DNA of 64,000 nt from Chinchilla lanigera (taxonomy: Eukaryota; Chordata; Mammalia; Rodentia; Chinchillidae): assembly GCF_000276665.1 (NCBI RefSeq), contig NW_004955481.1:2820366-2884365 (forward strand), written 5' to 3'. The position numbers were made by a program, and so were the translations under genes. Each line of letters opens with the position of its first letter. Within the stretch, counting starts at the first letter, position 1. The notes under the pieces are model-generated. The model saw nothing but the letters and a program-made list of their open reading frames with translations. It was not told the origin of the DNA and ran no database searches. Below are positions 48,111 to 57,739 of the stretch, one piece after another.

Positions 48111-48519
48111 TGAATATTAAAAAAAACTTGCCTTCTATTTGGACTACTATACTTTTAATTTCCCCTCATATTAATCTTTTAAGAGTTTCTCTGGTTTTAC
48201 TGATACAACTTTATTTTTTTAAAAAATAATATACTAAATACAGTAAATTATTTCCCTTCTATATTATCTTGAAAGTTTGATGAAAGTGCAGTCTAAACCA
48301 CCATATTACTGCCTGTGCATGACTATTTTCTGTTACAGCCAGCCAGCTTGATTTCACCAAGTACAAGTACATTTGCCTAGTGATGAATATGCAATTTCAA
48401 GAAAAAAAAACAAGAGCTATTAGACATTTTCATTTTCAGATTTTTATAATATTCACACACAAAAACAAAAATGAGAAATTTCTATCTATAGCATTTATCT
48501 CCTCAGAAGAGTTCTTTCT

Positions 48520-48720
48520 CTCTTTTGCAGTACTGGGGGTGGAACTCAAGGCCTCAGACATGCTGGACAAGTACTCTACCACTGAACTATATGCTCAGCC
48601 CTTTTTTATTTTTATTTTGAGGCAGTGTGGCTAAGTTGCACAGGCAGGCTTGAAGCTGGGAATCCTCTCACTTCAGCCTCCTCAGCAGCTAGGATTACAA
48701 GTGTATGCTAATATGCCCAG
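48520..48720 (-). repeat. B1-ID dimeric SINE, minus orientation
   Basis: GCAGTACTGGGGGTGGAACT ID half, then TTGAGGCAGTGTGGCTAAGT B1 half. It lies about 100 bp 3' of exon 4. Confidence 0.75.
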
Positions 48721-48817
48721 GCTCCCTTTATTCTTTTAAATACATACGTAAACATCCTAGTTAGAGAGTAAGAAAAAAAGTGAGATAATATAAAAAGTCT
48801 CAAGCCTAATACATTAC

Positions 48818-48925
48818 CTGCAATATGTCTCTGTGTCGCTGTAACGTATGCATCAATGCTGCATTCAAGGAGGGGACGCCTGCACTGTTGGTATATTCTG
48901 CCATTTTGTCATTTACTCCTGTAAG
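48818..48925 (-). CDS. GOSR1: GOSR1 coding exon 4 (residues 81-116)
   Basis: The acceptor is TTTTTCCTAG and the donor CAG|GTAATG. It is a 108-nt exon of 36 whole codons: LTGVNDKMAEYTNSAGVPSL, then NAALMHTLQRHRDILQ. Its length is a multiple of three with codon-boundary ends, so skipping it would keep the reading frame. Confidence 0.96.
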
Positions 48926-49221
48926 CTAGGAAAAATGAAAAAAATATTTTAAAAACATTATAAACGACTAAAAGCAAATTATTTGCCTATACATCCTTTT
49001 AGTTGACAGCAAAACAAAACTAAGCAAAAGAAAACTCAAGGTTAAAATAACACCCGCATGACCTCGGGATGGCTGTCATCAAAATTCAAGTAGTCTGAAG
49101 AGAAAGACATTTTGAATGACTGGATGATTTCAGTCAACATGTCTGCATTTATATAATGCAGTGCCCTATCTAACACGTACACAGTTACTAGCAAAACAGC
49201 AATTTAACAGAAAGCACTTAC

Positions 49222-49309
49222 CCTTGCCAAAAGCTGTTCAATCTCAATTGCCATTGTCTCAAACATTCTGTCTTGGCTTGACCCATTTAAAAGGGGTGTT
49301 GTGTCAGAA
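49222..49309 (-). CDS. GOSR1: GOSR1 coding exon 3 (residues 51-80)
   Basis: The acceptor CTTCTCCTTAG is followed by a single base finishing a Ser codon, then SDTTPLLNGSSQDRMFETMA and IEIEQLLAR. The donor is AGG|GTAAGTGC. The exon is 88 nt and ends on a codon boundary. Only 296 bp of intron separate it from exon 4. Confidence 0.96.
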
Positions 49310-49772
49310 CTAAGGAGAAGTTCAATGAAAGGCAATCCATTACTCAACTCAAGTCCTTTAAAACACACTTAAAACAGTAAAGTAATTACCCTTTTAGGTC
49401 AAGTAAACCCCTGAAACATTCTATTTCTTTAGACATTGATTTTTTAAAATTTTCCAATAAAGGTCACACACATCCTACAAATTAAATTCACTGTAAAGTA
49501 TAACTGAATGTACAATTTTCCTAAACTTTTATATATCAATCTCAACAATGTAAAGAAATTCCAAATGCTTACTTACATTTACTCAAATGATAGAAAGTAA
49601 CTTTAAGCTATAGCAGTGTCCAATTAAACTGAATTTAAAAGAACATATACGTGAAACAAAAGAGAAATGTAGAACTCCTTATAAGAGAAACTATAAAAAT
49701 CAACTATAGGTTATGTTACAGAGCCTGTGAGAAATCTTTTAAGTTTTTATCCTTTAAAATTAGTTTCTTAGG

Positions 49773-49952
49773 AGCCAGGCATGGTGGCGCACACCTGTAA
49801 TCCCAGCACTTGGGAGGCTGAGGCAGAAGGATCATTGCAAGTTCAAGGCCAGCCTCTGCTACAAAGTGAGCTCAGAGCTAGCCTGAAATGCATAGCAAGA
49901 CCCTGTCTCAAAAACGCAAAAATAAATTAAATAAATAAATAAATAAATAAAT
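49773..49952 (+). repeat. B1-type SINE with (AAAT)n tail, recent
   Basis: Perfect 15-bp duplication AATTAGTTTCTTAGG at 49758-49772 and 49953-49967. Body AGCCAGGCATGGTGGCGCAC, with an AAAT run at the 3' end. Confidence 0.92.
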
Positions 49953-50521
49953 AATTAGTTTCTTAGGCCTTCAATTTGCTCTTCTTTCCTTGACTTTTAC
50001 CAAGAATAAAATTGAGATTTAAATGATCCAGATTACAGTTATTGAATAATCAGGAACTTACTTTCAGTGTAAAATACATAGCCGTGTCCAGCTTTTTTGG
50101 ATACTAATCTTTTATATTTCCACTTATAATGCAACCATCTCATTTTGTATTACAAAAATGTATTAAATATTTTTATATTCAGATAGTCAAACTCTACCTT
50201 TTTGCATGTGCAAGATGTTTGACAGACTCAAATTCTAGAACTGCATGTCCTAAGAGTTTCTTTTGTCTCTTTCTGAATGAACCCTTCAGAAGACCCCCAT
50301 GTCTGCATTGTCATATGCAATCAGAGATAATCTGGGTACAGGTAAATGCCGAGGCAATGACTATGCTCTCCAATCTTATTGAAGACTTTGTCCTGCTCTT
50401 TAACAGTACTTGGGTGTGGCAAATGAAGCAGATAAAATCATCAGTTCAACACCAAAGAGTGTCTTAGCTACCACTATTTTTCCTTGTACCTTTCTACTCA
50501 CACAGCAATAATAAGCAGTGA

Positions 50522-50626
50522 GGGGCTGGGGATTTAGCTCAGCGGCAAAGCGCCTGCCTGGCAAGCGCAAGGTCGTGAGTTTGGTTCCTGGTACCGGAGA
50601 AAAACCAAAAACCAAAAAAAAAAAAA
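50522..50626 (+). repeat. ID-type SINE, young subfamily
   Basis: Duplication AAGCAGTGA at 50513-50521 and 50627-50635. Confidence 0.9.
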
Positions 50627-50766
50627 AAGCAGTGAAACAGCGAAAATATATCTAATAAATATTTTTATTTTAAGATGTTTAATTAGATCTAAGTGGGTCT
50701 TGAAACTTTACAATTTATTGTAAAATTTATCTGTCCTAAACTACGATATAAAAATATTTAGTTCTT

Positions 50767-50986
50767 GGGCTGGGGATATAGCTCAGCGGCACAGTGCCTG
50801 CCTAGCAAGTGGGAGGTTGTTAGTTCGATTCCTGGTACCAAAAAAAAAAAAAAAAAACACCACACATAAACCCTGGGGGACATCCTGAAATCACACAAAC
50901 CACAGCCTGGGCTACAAAGTGAGCTCAAGGCCTGCCTGAACTGCATAGCAAGACACTCTCAAAAAAACAAAAAAAAAAAAAAAAAA
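50767..50986 (+). repeat. Composite SINE: ID head + spacer + B1 3' half
   Basis: An ID head (GGGCTGGGGATATAGCTCAG to CCTGGTACC) is followed by an A-run and a ~45-bp unrelated spacer. Then comes only the 3' half of a B1 (CAGCCTGGGCTACAAAGTGA to AGACACTCTC) with its own A-tail. One 9-bp duplication, TTAGTTCTT (50758-50766 and 50987-50995), flanks the entire unit. Confidence 0.75.
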
Positions 50987-51139
50987 TTAGTTCTTTATTG
51001 TCAGAACCAAGCCAAAGCTCTGGGGTTGCCTTTCAGAATATGCCCATGCAGAAATGCTCTCTGTATACTACTACAGATTTCTCCCTGCCAGAAAAATTAA
51101 AAAAAAAACAACAACGGGGCAACAAAATGTTATCCTCTC

Positions 51140-51290
51140 TTTTCTTTTTTTTGAGACAGGGTTTCACTTTGCAGTTGCAGTTGGCCTTGAACTTACTATA
51201 TATCCTGGGCTAGCCTCAGACTTATGGCAAACCTCTTGCCTCAGCCTCCCCAAGTACTGGATTTAAAGCCATACATTACCATGCCCAACT
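51140..51290 (-). repeat. B1-type SINE
   Basis: GAGACAGGGTTTCACTTTGC to ACATTACCATGCCCAAC, minus orientation. Confidence 0.8.
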
Positions 51291-51405
51291 TAACAAAATG
51301 CAATCTTGAGGGAAGAAACTGACTCTGTCTTGTTCACAGATATATGGCTACCACCTGGCACATGATGAATGCTCATTAAATATTCACTGAATAAATGAAT
51401 AACAG
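51290..51405 (+). repeat. L2-like LINE 3' end relic
   Basis: GACTCTGTCTTGTTCACAGA, CACCTGGCACATGATGAATG and ATTAAATATTCACTGAATAAA follow the mammalian L2 3'-end pattern. It is in GOSR1 intron 2. Confidence 0.6.
51329..51369 (+). repeat. 41-bp repeat, copy 1 (within an L2 3' end)
   Basis: It begins CTTGTTCACAGATATATGG and ends GGCACATGATGAA. It lies within an L2-like 3' end (51290-51405; compare CACCTGGCAC and ATTAAATATTCACTGAATAAA). The second copy is at 51803-51843. Confidence 0.8.
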
Positions 51406-51479
51406 GGCAATCTCTACTACTACTGCTTGTTTCATATTTGTCAACTCAGTATGAGTCCAAGGACACAACCAAAAGCCCA

Positions 51480-51720
51480 TTTTCTAAATATAGTGCTACC
51501 TTGGTTCATGAACATATTTCTTCATGAACTTAATTCTTTCCATGATTCTGGTCACAAACCAAACTGGACGAGAACCAAATCAAATTCAACGGTTAGGTTA
51601 AATGTTGACATTATGGGGAAATTTGATCCAGTTCTCACCCAATTCAACTGTACCAGGATTCAGTTAAATTTAATTCATTTTATACGTGTCTGATGATTCA
51701 CAGACCTTGAAGTTTTCCTG
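51480..51720. repeat. Unclassified repeat-like block
   Basis: GCTACCTTGGTTCATGAACA, CATGAACTTAATTCTTTCCA and GGTCACAAACCAAACTGGAC have the look of a TTCGTGAAC/GGTTC-type interspersed element with partly self-complementary words. I cannot assign a family. Confidence 0.3.
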
Positions 51721-51802
51721 GGAAAAATGTTCTAGCTATTGCTGAGTTTATTTATTGTGATATGCTTCCAACATTAAACAAAATACACTGAATCTTCAAA
51801 AC

Positions 51803-51843
51803 CTTGTTCATAGATATATGGCTACCACCTGGCACACGATGAA
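51803..51843 (+). repeat. 41-bp repeat, copy 2
   Basis: It matches 51329-51369 at 39 of 41 positions, in direct orientation 474 bp away, with no continuing L2 similarity on either side. Confidence 0.8.
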
Positions 51844-52564
51844 AAAACAAGGGTTTTTTTTTTTTAAGGACAATTAGGTAGTGGAAGTAATTCTATGAAG
51901 TCAATTTCAATTTGTAGTAGAATTTCTTAGGGAATGTTTCAAAACTGCTTTTTTCTTTAAAGGAGTTAACAAAAGTATTAAGATTATGAAGAACAGATAA
52001 TAATAAAAGCATCATGTAAAAGTATCTCTTAAATGTGAGTTTCAAAATTATATACCGGCTGGCACAATCAAATGGGAGGCTTCAAGGAAAAAGATTTCCG
52101 ATCATAAATTAATTTTTCTCAAATCCCAAAACAAAACAAAAAAAACAACTGCTTTCTCTTTACTTGCTAAATTAAGGTGAGCCCAAAGCCTTGGACTGAA
52201 ATAAAATCTATGTAACATGATAAGAATTTATTTTTAGGCCCTGAAGTCCATATATTGGCCCTGGTATCTATGTAATCCATGTGCACTTATTAAAAAGGAA
52301 CAACACCTTGGCTACAGCATGGAAATGAGTCTTTTGTTGGAATGAGCATAGTATAGTAGGTTTTAGAGTGTGGGCACAGGATATAGGAAGATAGAGGTGC
52401 AGATTTAAGCTCAATTTTTGTTTTTATTATTAACTGAAAAATATCACATCCACCACTACCTTTGAAAAGGTATTAAAAATATGAGTGGGTTAACAACCAA
52501 CAAGTCTACTACCAATTTTACTGCCAGGGTATACAGGAACAACATGTGTAAAAATATTCCTAGA

Positions 52565-52775
52565 ATGCTGGGTGCAATGGCACATGCCTGTAATCCCAGC
52601 TACTTGGGAGGCTAAGGCAGAAGGATCGTAAGTTCAAGACCCACCCAAGCAACTCAGTGAGAACCTGTCTCAAAATAAAATTTAAAAAGGGCTGAGGATA
52701 TAGATCAGTGGTAGAGCACTTGCCTAGTATGTAGAAGGCTCTGGATTGATTCCCCAGTACCACAACAAAATAAAT
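52565..52775 (+). repeat. B1-ID dimeric SINE
   Basis: GCTGGGTGCAATGGCACATG B1 half, linker AAATAAAATTTAAAAAGG, then GGCTGAGGATATAGATCAGT ID half. This is the best preserved dimer in the window. Confidence 0.85.
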
Positions 52776-52849
52776 AAATACAATTTTCCAACAGGAAAAT
52801 TTATATAAAGGTCTCAGAATAGTGCCTGAAACATGAAAAACACTCTGCT

Positions 52850-53230
52850 CAATTATTAAAATTGTTATTAATTAGCAAAAGTCAGAAACAATTCCTATCC
52901 ATTGAATGGTTAAACCATGATATACTTACACAATATTATAAATGAATATACCAGTGATAAATTCACAGTTGAGTCTCAATGATAATGTTAAGCAAAAAAT
53001 CAAGTTGCAAAACAATTATTAGAGGATACTGCAAATTGTGTAAGGATACAAACATATATAGTAAAAATATATGGTGATACACATAAATGGGAGGGAAAAA
53101 ATGGAATGTCATCAGGGACTTCACAATTGAATCAATAATGATCCTTTCTTAAAATGGGAAATAGGCACACAGGGTCCATTATATTATTCTTTGTCTTAAA
53201 TATCCCTTAATATTTTTTGAAACAAGTGGA
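52850..53230 (+). mobile_element. Old L1M-type 3' fragment in GOSR1 intron 2
   Basis: CCATTGAATGGTTAAACCAT, AATGATAATGTTAAGCAAAA and TACACATAAATGGGAGGG follow old L1M 3' regions. Confidence 0.45.
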
Positions 53231-53769
53231 CAACTTAAACTATGCATAAGATTCAAAGATAAAAGTCTTTTTTCTAGGTTCAACATAATAATATATTAGT
53301 TTATAAAAAAGTACCAAATAAAAATAGCTTCTATGACTAATGGTGGGGATACACACTACATTACATTCATTTGAAAAGAATAAACAACAGAAAATTGAGA
53401 GGTATACTTTCCATTTGGGTAGTTAGACCCATTTAGCAATTAAGAAAACAAAAAATTATGTGCACAAATGAGGCGTATTTCTTTATAGTGGCTAACCTAA
53501 AAACTTATTCTTTGATACAAATTCATTCTTAAGGTCTAGCAGTTTCCTCTTGAGATCATAACAATCTTTGCCTAAGGATCCTAAATAAATGAGTCTCAAG
53601 AACTAGGAAGAATTTCAGTAAAGTCACTAAAAAACATGCCAATCAATGGCAAAGACAATAAAACATCAAAAATTCATTAACAGACCATGTTACAAATATT
53701 ATGTATTTTAATTTTTAAAAATGCTTTTAAAACATTGTATAATTTAAGGCATTAAGAGACAGAATCTGG

Positions 53770-53781
53770 TAGTACCTATAC
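53770..53781 (-). promoter_or_regulatory. GOSR1: Tandem splice donors at the end of GOSR1 exon 2
   Basis: Two GT donors lie six bases apart on the minus strand: GACAG|GTATAG (first intron base 53781) and TATAG|GTACTA (first intron base 53775). Both join in frame to exon 3, giving ...RHDRYSSD or ...RHDSSD (250 or 248 residues). The upstream CAG|GTATAG looks at least as strong as the downstream site. Confidence 0.55.
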
Positions 53782-53896
53782 CTGTCGTGTCTTCCATCTC
53801 TGGCGCTGCTGTGACTGTAACTTGTACATAGTTTACTGAAGGAAACTAGTTTCAGGTCAAGTTCATTTTCCAACTGTCGGGCCTGTTTCCTGAGAT
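53776..53896 (-). CDS. GOSR1: GOSR1 coding exon 2 (residues 11-50)
   Basis: It follows acceptor TGCTAAAG and encodes DLRKQARQLENELDLKL and onward to ARDGRHDRY. This is the N-terminal amphipathic region of GS28. The 121-nt exon ends ...TATAG|GTACTA. A second in-frame donor six bases earlier, GACAG|GTATAG, would end the exon at 53782 and drop Arg-Tyr from the protein. The longer form is annotated because it gives 250 residues. Confidence 0.95.
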
Positions 53897-54342
53897 CTTT
53901 AGCAAAATTACAAAAGTAAGTTAGGCAAAAGAGTTTATCAACAGACAAGTAAATCACAGTACTGTTCTAAACAAAGTAAACCATGAAAATGATCATGTAT
54001 TGGTCTTTGACTTAGTTACCCCGACATAAAGAAAAAAAGGAAACCACACACTTAATCAAGAAAGTAAATTAGTCATTTTTTAAACTTCAGATGGAGCAAG
54101 AAAGGAGGTACCAGAAGAGATGGAAACTTTTAGCTTAATTCCTAAGACAGCTAGATAACAAATGTTAATTCTAACATCCCTGAAATTATTTATAGAAACA
54201 ATAACCAAAATTCTGTAATATAGAGGAAAATAAGAGAACACAAATCACAAAATAAATGAATAGGGTTTATGACCAGTTTCATATCAATTTACCAGCTAAC
54301 TTTGTAAGGAAAAAGCCAACACTATTTTTGCAAAGATTTTTC

Positions 54343-54427
54343 TTTTTTTCTCCGGTACCAGGAACCGAACTCACGACCTTGCGCTTGCCAGGCAGGCGCT
54401 TTTGCCGCTGAGCTAAATCCCCAGCCC
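54343..54427 (-). repeat. ID-type SINE, young subfamily
   Basis: TCTCCGGTACCAGGAACCGA to GAGCTAAATCCCCAGCCCC. Likely duplication ATTTTTCT. Confidence 0.88.
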
Positions 54428-54924
54428 CTATTTTTCTATCTCTTTATGTTTCAAAGCTTTATTAAGCTCATGAGATCCTTTTCATAATAGTAAAATGATT
54501 TAGCAATTGAACATAAAGAAAAAATTATAATTAACAATTAAAAATTGCTTTTCATAAACATACTGAAAAAATCTGGAGAAGGTGGAACTAACATTGTGCT
54601 ACTAAATCAAATATGATTGTGACAGAGATAAAAGCACAAGTCTGAAAAGCACACAAGTTTAAAGGCAAACAAGCAGGCAGAGAAAATGGTATAGCAGTTT
54701 GACACTAAGGAGCTGAGTGACAGAGGCCACTTGTGGAAACCCACACATAGATCTGACTAGATTCACGAAGGAGTTGAGGTTAAAATAAAACGACTGAACT
54801 ATAGGAAGAAATAATATAAGAATGTCTCAGGAGTGAGGAATACAAAACATCCCTTCAATGTATTTTGCAACCAGAGGAAGTAAAGTAACATAGTGGAGCA
54901 TATTTGCCCAGGAGAGCAAATCTC

Positions 54925-55090
54925 AGCTCAGTTTCTTATTGGGTCTGACATTTATTGAAAATCTACTTAATCTATGAATCTCAGCCTTTTGTTTTTTAAA
55001 CCTCTGCATTGAGGGGCTTTTTATGCATTGATAATCATATGTTCAAAGCACCTGGCACAGAATATGTTGTCAATAATCAGCTGCTTTAAA
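54925..55090 (+). repeat. MIR/L2-like relic
   Basis: CAAAGCACCTGGCACAGAAT and the upstream ATCTATGAATCTCAGCC follow MIR-type ends. Confidence 0.45.
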
Positions 55091-56233
55091 TTACAGCATG
55101 GTACTTTAAAGAACCCACAGCATAGTGAATAGTATTAAAGATACCAGTAACCACTTCTACATAACTAAAAAATGTTTTCTACCTAGTACATATATTTCAA
55201 TACATACCCATTTTAATACATGTTTTTAAACTAGAAGTACACTTCTTGGTAATTTTAGTAATTGTCATTTCTAGTACAAAATATCAGGCATTTTGAAACT
55301 ATGACAGACAAGCACGAATGAACTTAAAATTCAGATTCTTAGAGCAAGTAGCTTACAGTGACAATACTGCGGTTTCTAGACGTTTCAGTGAGCACCAAGA
55401 GGAAATAATCAAAAGGGCGAAAAGACAGAAGCAGTTTCTATGTTGCAGTAAAGCAAACAGCTGAAAGAAAAGGTGAGCTTTCTCTCAATTTTGTTTTTCA
55501 TCGTGGTTCAGGAGTTTTACATGACTTCACTTGATTGGACCGTATTTTCAGGAATTAATGCACCGGTCAAGTCACAAGAAACTTTTCTGGTAGAAGAGGT
55601 ATAGCAAAGGCAATAACGACAACGCACACAGGTTCTTTCAACTTTCTCTTTCTAACAAAAACGATCCTAGACTCCGAGGCAGTGAATAAAGTTATTTTCT
55701 GTCTTCAAACAACCAATTCTTAAAAGTCCTGGCCTGAAGCTGCCCTGGGGTGTCAGTAGGAAGCATTCGCTCCTACTTCCTTTAATAGACAGGACTGACA
55801 AGTTCCTCCTTTCTCTTTATCCACTGTTTCCCACCAGTGATCTCAGCCCCCAAACGCTTGAATACTCCCTTCTCCAGATTGTGAATCTTCTCGCTCAACA
55901 CTTGTCTCTTCTTGGTACCCAACCCCGCGACGTCCGCGTTCTACCACCCTTCACTCATTTCCACTCTGGTTGACTCAGGTCCCTCTTCGTCTCCAACCCT
56001 TGGGTCCACTGTCCAACTCCTGCCGCTCGGCCGGATCTCGCGGCCCGCTCAGGCCGGACCCCTGCCCCAGACCGTTTCGTTTCCTCAGTCCCCGGGGCTT
56101 TCACTAAGCAAGTCCCACCTTTTAGTTCAACCGCTCAGGAGGCCTGACTTTTTCCCCCGGTTCCTCCCCCAAGACCTATCTGCACTCAGTCCCTCTACCC
56201 CCGGCGAGACCCACCCCAAGGCCTCGCCCTTAC

Positions 56234-56264
56234 CTTCCCAGTAATTGCTCGTCCCAGCCGCCAT
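56234..56264 (-). CDS. GOSR1: GOSR1 coding exon 1 (start codon; residues 1-10)
   Basis: The ATG is at 56264-56262 on the minus strand, followed by codons for AAGTSNYWE. The exon ends with one base (G) of codon 11 at a strong donor, AAG|GTAAGG (56233 downward). The start is chosen because it opens the conserved GOSR1 N-terminus and lies in a CpG island within a YY1/TISU-like sequence. The exon is only 31 coding bases. Confidence 0.96.
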
Positions 56265-56268
56265 CTTT
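56257..56268 (-). promoter_or_regulatory. GOSR1: YY1 / TISU-like element over the GOSR1 start codon
   Basis: The minus strand reads AAAGATGGCGGC over the ATG. This fits the YY1 core AANATGGCGGC and 11 of 12 positions of the TISU consensus SAASATGGCGGC; only the first base (A, not C/G) differs. In known TISU genes it sets both the transcription start and initiation on a very short 5' UTR. Confidence 0.6.
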
Positions 56269-56624
56269 GTTGTCCAACGTCAGACAGAACAGAAGAGTAG
56301 CGGGCTGCGGGCCAGAGAGTCACCTCCGCGCCTTCTTCCGCCGTGAGCGCCAGGGCCGATGGGATACGCGAACATCCACAGACACCACCACCTGGTGGCA
56401 AATCCGTTAATTTGCAGCTTTTTTATTTTTATTTTTAAAAATTTATTTTAAAATAAAAGGAAAACATATTAACAGACATTCATTTACAAAATAGCATAAC
56501 AACAATACAAACAATACAGAGTTACAGACAAAGTGGTAGGAAATTAACAATAGTTGTTGTATTACATATTGATATCTTCAAGGTGGTTTCTCAGCAAAAC
56601 GAATAGAGACGTGCAAGACTGATC

Positions 56625-56720
56625 AAATAAGTAGCTCAGGGGCACAAGCGCCTTCCTTGTAAGCTCAAGGTCCTGAGTTTGATTCCCGGTACCTAAAAAC
56701 ACAAAAAATAAAAAACAAAA
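56625..56720 (+). repeat. ID-type SINE
   Basis: AAGTAGCTCAGGGGCACAAG to GAGTTTGATTCCCGGTACC plus A-rich tail, upstream of the GOSR1 promoter. Confidence 0.8.
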
Positions 56721-57454
56721 ACAACCAATTTACAGCTTTTGAGTAGCAAGACGAAACTTTAATTTCAGCCCCTGAAGCTCCATGAAAGTCTGTTTTTAAT
56801 ATTCGTATCTCTTTTCTGCGCCACAAAGTTTCGTCATCTCGTTTTACCCCTTCTTTCAACAGTGTCCACATGACTAAGAGTGACTCTCAGAACTCCCTCG
56901 ATTTTCCTCTTCTTTTAAATGTGTGTTGTCAGCCTCATCCTCAGAGACAGAAGAAGCTCTTTCCACATCCTACCTCCTTCAGTGCTCCGTCATCCACGTG
57001 TTTAGTATATGCGCCTTTCTCTACTGGCCGCTTTTTCCTGTGTTTACAGTAGAGTCTCAGTTCTCTTTCCTTCCCAGCCACCAAATCCACAAACTGTTCT
57101 AACAACCACTTCCACTTCTCTCGTTCTGACCCACAACCTGCTGTCCATACCTCACTGATTATAAGTGATCAATCTCTGGGTGCTGAATTTTACCACTTTT
57201 AGTGAAGTTGTGGATACTTTATCTCCTGTGAAGTCATCCTCTTACTCTCATTTATAATTGTTTTTAACATTTCTTTTATGCGCATCGGAGAACCATATCA
57301 GACAATACTATTAATTTTGCCCCAACTATCAAACATACAAATTCAAAAGGAAAGGAAAACTTCTCCTGTTTACTAGTATTTTACTCTTTCCATTGTTCTT
57401 TCTTCCTTCCTGTCCTGAGATTCTCTTTTTCTTTCTGTTTCAAGAATTTCCCCC

Positions 57455-57558
57455 TGGGGCTGGGGATTTAGCTCAGCGGCAAAAGCGCCTGCCTGGCAAG
57501 CGCAAGGTCGTGAGTTCGGTTCCGGGCGCCGGAGAAGAACCACAACCAAAAAAAAAGA
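57455..57558 (+). repeat. ID-type SINE, young subfamily
   Basis: GGGGCTGGGGATTTAGCTCA to GTTCCGGGCGCCGGAGAAG. Flanked by AAGAATTTCCCCC / AAGAGCTTCCCCC. Confidence 0.88.
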
Positions 57559-57739
57559 AGAGCTTCCCCCCGTTTTTTTTGTAGAGTGAGTCAGCTGCTA
57601 GCAAATTCTCAGTGTTTCTTAATCTGAGAATGGTGATTTCTCCATGTAGAATCTGGAATTGACTAACCCCCACCTCATCCCGCCCCTGCTCCGAGATTGA
57701 AAAATGCCAGTTCCATCTTTGATGAGAAATTTGCTGTCA

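Larger units (their letters stand above)
8490..56290 (-). other. GOSR1: GOSR1 gene (Golgi SNAP receptor complex member 1, GS28), whole transcription unit
   Basis: GOSR1 is a Qb-SNARE anchored by its C-terminus in cis-Golgi/ERGIC membranes. It acts in ER-to-Golgi and intra-Golgi vesicle fusion with syntaxin-5, YKT6 or BET1L partners (family knowledge). Nine exons read from the minus strand join in frame to 250 codons plus TGA. I see an N-terminus MAAGTSNYWEDL, a charged helical region at residues 10-40, a SNARE region at about 160-222 with the expected zero-layer glutamine at residue 194 (in MTSQRG), and one hydrophobic C-terminal anchor at about 230-249 followed by a final His. Every intron is GT-AG and there is no frameshift or stop, so the gene looks functional. 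Introns 1-8 measure about 2.3, 4.5, 0.3, 4.7, 2.4, 21.2, 4.0 and 3.6 kb. The transcript limits are inferred: the start from the CpG island, the end from a poly(A) signal. Confidence 0.97.
55900..56400. promoter_or_regulatory. GOSR1: CpG island promoter of GOSR1
   Basis: CpG dinucleotides are dense here and rare in the surrounding sequence, with clusters at 56020-56070, 56140-56270 and 56300-56380. The island spans exon 1 and the start of intron 1. A TGACGTT CRE-like half-site lies at about 56276-56282 on the minus strand. I see no TATA box at a suitable distance, consistent with a housekeeping promoter. Confidence 0.8.

Noticed and set aside
55912..56244. 110-codon plus-strand ORF (MVPNPATSAFYH...) across the CpG island
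   Set aside because: It is antisense to GOSR1 exon 1, proline/serine-rich as expected of GC-rich sequence, has no recognisable domain and no splice or poly(A) context. A divergent transcript is possible but unsupported.
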